56,750 nt of DNA from Bacteroidota bacterium. Its GTDB lineage: Bacteria > Bacteroidota > Bacteroidia > Flavobacteriales > Flavobacteriaceae. Where the stretch lies: the NCBI GenBank assembly GCA_022562895.1, contig JADFOK010000016.1, positions 1-56,750 on the forward strand. Direction: 5' to 3'. Shown one piece after another: positions 54,601-56,750 of this stretch. Position 1 is the stretch's first letter, and the number at the start of each line of letters is the position of its first letter. The position numbers and the translations under genes were made by a program. The notes under the pieces are model-generated. The model ran no database searches. It was not told where the DNA came from and worked only from the letters and a program-made list of their open reading frames with translations.

Positions 54601-55349
54601 CGTACCAGATATTCAACTTGATTTATCTCGATTGTTTTCGCACCAATGTCCTTATTGGTTTTTCTAACGGCATCTACTACTTGTTGCAATGAAATGTTGT
54701 ATTCTTTTAAAAGTTCGGGATCGACATCAACTTGGTATTCTTTAACATAACCACCAATAGAAGCAACTTCAGAAACACCCGAAGCCGAAGAAAGTGCAAA
54801 TTTCACATAGTAATCCTGTATGCTTCGTAATTCTTGTAAATCCCACCCTCCGGTAACATTTCCGTTCTCGTCTCGCCCCTCGAGTGTATACCAAAATATT
54901 TGCCCGAGTCCTGTAGCATCGGGTCCTAAACCAGGTTGTACACCATTAGGCAACAAGTTCTTTGGTAATGAGTTAAGTTTTTCAAGGATACGGCTACGGC
55001 TCCAGTAGAATTCTATATTCTCTTCAAAAATTATATAAATACTGGAAAAACCAAACATCGATGAACTTCGAATGGTTTTAACTCCAGGAATACCCATTAA
55101 AGAAGAAGTTAAAGGATAGGTAATTTGATCTTCGATATCTTGTGGCGATCGACCGTCCCATTTAGTAAATACTATTTGTTGGTTTTCGCCAATATCGGGG
55201 ATAGCATCAACAGCCACCGTATTTCTGGGAAAATTCCCCGTATCCCAATCAAAGGGTGCAGTGTTTATTCCCCAACCAATAAATAGTACAAGCAGCAAAA
55301 CAGCTACAAGTTTATTTTCTATTAAATATTTAATGCTTTTATCGAGCAT
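51660..55349 (-). CDS. cusA: RND heavy-metal efflux pump (CusA/CzcA family)
   Basis: A 1229-residue proton-driven inner-membrane pump, expected to export Cu(I)/Ag(I) with CusB and CusC. Hallmarks are WDGRSPQDIEDQITYPL, PIALIIIFLILYFQFRS and GIATDDGVVMATFL. The helix-4 region (VALSGIAIAIGTMVDVGVILSENI) has the acidic and hydrophobic pattern of the HME subfamily. It is about 180 residues longer than Escherichia coli CusA (1047). Extra hydrophobic segments lie at about residues 530-650, and an extra soluble loop at about 745-815 (EYMLDDDGDRLKF region). It follows HYC_CC_PP on the same strand. Confidence 0.94.
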   Translation of the reverse strand: MLDKSIKYLIENKLVAVLLLVLFIGWGINTAPFDWDTGNFPRNTVAVDAIPDIGENQQIVFTKWDGRSPQDIEDQITYPLTSSLMGIPGVKTIRSSSMFGFSSIYIIFEENIEFYWSRSRILEKLNSLPKNLLPNGVQPGLGPDATGLGQIFWYTLEGRDENGNVTGGWDLQELRSIQDYYVKFALSSASGVSEVASIGGYVKEYQVDVDPELLKEYNISLQQVVDAVRKTNKDIGAKTIEINQVEYLVRGLGYVKSVKDIENAVVTSEEYTSVLIKDIAKVSLGPAERRGILDKEGAEVVGGVVVARYGANPMEIITNVKNKIIEISTGLPSKVLKDGRISQLTIVPFYDRTELIQETLQTLDDALSMEILITILVIVLMLFNLRASILISGLLPVAVLMVFIAMRMFNVDANIVALSGIAIAIGTMVDVGVILSENIIRHIDIDNKKSPINTVVYKATKEVSGAIITAVMTTIISFIPVFLMIGAEGKLFRPLAFTKTMAITASLFVALFLIPPFASWLFGWKSPKKKFGLLLTISIAIFGLYGVISGYYLGFMLIGFAVSGLLKFREIISETRKNSLNILFAVIAIIVLLSVYWRPLGVDFSIASNLIFVSSICFGLLGVFSLFKRYYVRILNWALENKLLFLSIPTLIIIFGINIWSNTGKEFMPALDEGSFLLMPTSLPHSGVSENKRVLQQLDMAVASIPEIKTVVGKAGRVESALDPAPLSMYENIIIYKPEYMLDDDGDRLKFKVNNDGLFETISGDFIPSGTKIKSNKLIVDGNGKYYRNWRKHINSSDDIWQEIIKVTKFPGVTSAPKLQPIQTRLVMLQTGMRAPMGIKVKGQDLKKIEAFGLILEEILKKVPGVKKEAVFADRIVGKPYLLIDIDREKIARYGLSIEDVQTVLEVAVGGKILSETVEGRERYGIRVRYPRELRTSPEDLESIYIPTANGNPIPLKELVTIKYEQGPQVIKSEDTFLVGYVLFDKVDFEAEVTVVERAQEAIQGAIDRGEITVPKGISYQFTGTYENQLRAEKTLSVVVPIALIIIFLILYFQFRSITTSLMVFTGIAVAFAGGFIMIWLYGESWFLNVDMFGINLREIFQMHPINLSVAVWVGFIALFGIATDDGVVMATFLTQTFDKNLPQTKQEIRLSVVEAGKKRIRPCLMTTATTILALLPILSSTGRGSDIMIPMAIPSFGGMVIALITLFVVPVLFSWKKELSLNKINYGN

Positions 55350-55440
55350 AATTCAGTTTTTTAATTTGATTTAAATACTAAAAACAAGACATAAACAAAA
55401 ACATAACAAACTCTTATGAGATTACGTTGTCGTTAATTCG

Positions 55441-55467
55441 TTACTCCTCTCAATCATAGAGGAGCAA
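55441..55467 (-). promoter_or_regulatory. Strong stem-loop between HYC_CC_PP and cusA
   Basis: On the minus strand TTGCTCCTCT pairs with AGAGGAGTAA (10 bp, one G-U) over a 7-nt loop. It starts about 18 nt after the HYC_CC_PP stop and ends 91 nt before the cusA ATG. No T-run follows, so it is unlikely to be an ordinary terminator. One arm carries an AGGAG-type, Shine-Dalgarno-like sequence, and an ATG lies in the loop. It may be an attenuator or an RNA-stability element. Confidence 0.55.
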
Positions 55468-55485
55468 GAAGTGTTTATATAAATA

Positions 55486-55902
55486 TCAAATTAAAAATAC
55501 TTCATCAAGTAACTGTATGTCCTTGACGACAATAGGGGGAGAATATTCTTTAAAAGGAATGATATTGGTATCAAATCCTTCAAATAAGTCAATGTAAGAA
55601 TATACAAAAGAAGCAATGAATACTTGCTGTTGAAGGTTTAGATCAGAAAAATCTAATTTTAGATTGTGCTGTCCTTCAAAAAATTGCGATTCATCTTTAC
55701 AACAATTCTTTTTTAAAATTTTACAGCTTTCGTTTAGTGAATTTTTTTGCATTTCCATTCCACAGGTGTCCGCTTTAAGCACTACAGACGTACTAACCAG
55801 TTTGTCACCACAAAAATGTTTATTTATGGTAAACGACATAGTAGATAGTAGCACCAAACAGGCTAAGGATAATGCGGTTATATTTTTAAAAAATTCTTTC
55901 AT
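55486..55902 (-). CDS. HYC_CC_PP family protein
   Basis: A 138-residue protein with an N-terminal hydrophobic segment (residues 8-24) and the family's residue signature: His29-Phe-Cys31 (family consensus HYC, here HFC), Cys47, Cys60, Cys67-Cys68, and Pro122-Pro123 near the end. The role of the family is not established. Cys spacing, export signal and position at the head of a copper efflux set suggest binding or sensing of Cu. The ATG is only 7 nt after an exact -7 box, so the mRNA is probably leaderless. It is followed by cusA after 136 nt. Confidence 0.88.
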   Translation of the reverse strand: MKEFFKNITALSLACLVLLSTMSFTINKHFCGDKLVSTSVVLKADTCGMEMQKNSLNESCKILKKNCCKDESQFFEGQHNLKLDFSDLNLQQQVFIASFVYSYIDLFEGFDTNIIPFKEYSPPIVVKDIQLLDEVFLI

Positions 55903-55909
55903 TAACGAC

Positions 55910-55917
55910 CAAAGGTA
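55910..55917 (-). promoter_or_regulatory. -7 box TACCTTTG at the head of the copper island
   Basis: An exact TAnnTTTG match on the minus strand, 7 nt before the HYC_CC_PP ATG. It is likely to drive HYC_CC_PP and perhaps cusA onward. No -33 TTTG is seen, which fits a promoter that needs an activator such as the AraC protein. Confidence 0.5.
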
Positions 55918-56109
55918 TAAAAACTAATTTATATGGTTTTAAAAGTATGTTAAATTTTAATTAACAACTTAAAACTAAAATATTTCTTTTAAAAACATCT
56001 GCGCCATTAACTGGTGCCACTAAATTTTATTTCTTTAATTTTCGATTTAAGCTCTGGATTTATTGAATAGTGATATCATATTAGAAAAAGTTTAAAAATA
56101 ATCACAAAA

Positions 56110-56133
56110 AAAAGCGACCTATAGGTCGCTTTT
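56110..56133 (-). terminator. Rho-independent terminator of dnaK
   Basis: A perfect 12-bp palindrome with core AGCGACCTATAGGTCGCT, followed on the minus strand by a run of eight T (including the stem's last). It lies 20 nt after the dnaK stop codon and closes that transcript before the copper island. Confidence 0.88.
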
Positions 56134-56153
56134 ACTATTATTAAGAATCCTGC

Positions 56154-56750
56154 TTACTTTACCTCTTCAAAGTCAACATCCTCAACATCACTGTTTTCAT
56201 CTGTTGATTCACTTTCTTTACCGGCATCCCCTCCCCCTCCTGGAGTACCATTTTGTTGGGCATCTGCTTGAGCTTTATACATTTCTTCAGAAGCGGTTTT
56301 CCATGCTTCATTGATCTTATCTAAAGCAGGCTGAATGGTCTCAATTTCTTTAGTTTTATGAGCTTTTTTCAACTCTTTTAAAGCCTCTTCGATTGGTTTC
56401 TTTTTATCGTCAGATAGTTTTTCACCAAACTCTTTCAATTGTTTTTCAGTTTGGAAAATCATAGCATCTGCCTCGTTGAGCTTATCAGCTTTTTCTTTTA
56501 CCAATTTATCGGCTTCCGCATTGGCTTCAGCATCTTGTTTCATTTTATTGATCTCTTCTTCGGTTAAACTAGAAGAAGCTTCAATTCGAATATCTTGAGA
56601 TTTTCCAGTCGCCTTATCAACAGCACTTACTTTAATGATACCATCAGCATCAATATCAAATGTCACCTCAATTTGTGGGATTCCCCTTTGTGAAGGTGGA
56701 ATTCCGTCCAAATGAAATCGACCGATCGTTTTATTGTCTACTGCCATATG
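56154..56750 (-). CDS. dnaK: Chaperone DnaK, C-terminal part (cut by window edge)
   Basis: About 198 C-terminal residues of Hsp70. The visible part starts in the substrate-binding domain ([18 protein letters not shown] is internal, not a start, although it begins with ATG) and has [16 protein letters not shown] and [10 protein letters not shown]. It continues through the helical lid and ends with the acidic tail [14 protein letters not shown] typical of DnaK. The ATPase domain lies beyond the window. It uses ATP to bind and release unfolded proteins. A strong terminator follows the stop codon. Confidence 0.96.
   Translation of the reverse strand, partial: HMAVDNKTIGRFHLDGIPPSQRGIPQIEVTFDIDADGIIKVSAVDKATGKSQDIRIEASSSLTEEEINKMKQDAEANAEADKLVKEKADKLNEADAMIFQTEKQLKEFGEKLSDDKKKPIEEALKELKKAHKTKEIETIQPALDKINEAWKTASEEMYKAQADAQQNGTPGGGGDAGKESESTDENSDVEDVDFEEVK

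Noticed and set aside
55350..55480. Tiny frames (8 and 11 codons) between the hairpin and cusA as leader peptides
   Set aside because: Too short to separate from chance in this AT-rich stretch, with no repeated or Cys/His-rich regulatory codon run.
56001..56017. GCGCCA/TGGTGC stem-loop between dnaK and HYC_CC_PP as a second terminator
   Set aside because: The stem is only 6 bp with a G-U pair, and the perfect dnaK terminator already lies upstream of it.

Overview
The window reads as chromosome of a member of the Bacteroidota, most likely a (probably marine) Flavobacteriaceae bacterium. The DNA is AT-rich. Promoters show the Bacteroidota -7 box TAnnTTTG, and clear Shine-Dalgarno sites are rare. 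Several families are typical of the group: a fused E1 alpha/beta dehydrogenase, DUF4369-TlpA, DUF2061, HYC_CC_PP, DUF2911, DUF3347 and a PycTM membrane protein. No species can be named from the sequence alone. I saw no tRNA, rRNA, CRISPR array, insertion sequence or prophage.

Left end (1-6633, all minus strand): one gene series, read from right to left, runs cysQ, DUF2061, cysC, cysD, cysN, a polysaccharide flippase, a sulfotransferase and a family 2 glycosyltransferase cut by the window edge. It makes PAPS, recycles PAP and carries a likely PAPS-using sulfotransferase next to export and glycosylation genes. No PAPS reductase is present, so it looks like a module for sulfating a surface polysaccharide.

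Middle (6.7-36.6 kb): envelope and housekeeping genes. These include a beta-propeller-like lipoprotein; a 1240-residue lipoprotein joining a calcineurin-type phosphatase to an outer-membrane barrel; an HD-PycTM membrane protein converging on a large GAF protein; a TlpA-like thioredoxin lipoprotein; a rhomboid protease; an LpxL-type acyltransferase; GlmM; an AcpH-Ggt pair; an orphan membrane protein; UvrA with a LOG protein; a degenerate M1-peptidase/barrel protein; fused E1; AsnB; MenB; a secreted C1 peptidase; and a small secreted protein of unknown function. At 34-41 kb lie the menaquinone genes menB and menI-menF-menD, a CvfB-like S1 protein and a serine hydrolase.

Right end (41.4-55.9 kb, all minus strand): a large copper/heavy-metal resistance island. 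In transcription order it holds HYC_CC_PP, cusA, cusC, a multicopper oxidase fused to a CopB-like barrel, DUF3347, a haem-binding protein, a previously uncalled 34-codon Cys/His-rich small ORF, an AraC regulator with an HMA-like N-terminus, the copper ATPase copA, DUF2911, cusB and a small heavy-metal-binding lipoprotein. Together these cover cytosol-to-periplasm export (CopA), tripartite export across the outer membrane (CusABC), Cu(I) oxidation (the oxidase) and periplasmic sequestration. The window closes with the C-terminal part of dnaK and its terminator.

The points most worth a second look are the Cys-rich small ORF and hairpin elements of the copper island, the PycTM-HD/GAF pair with no cyclase nearby, the sulfation module, and a set of -7 boxes only 4-7 nt from start codons that imply leaderless mRNAs.
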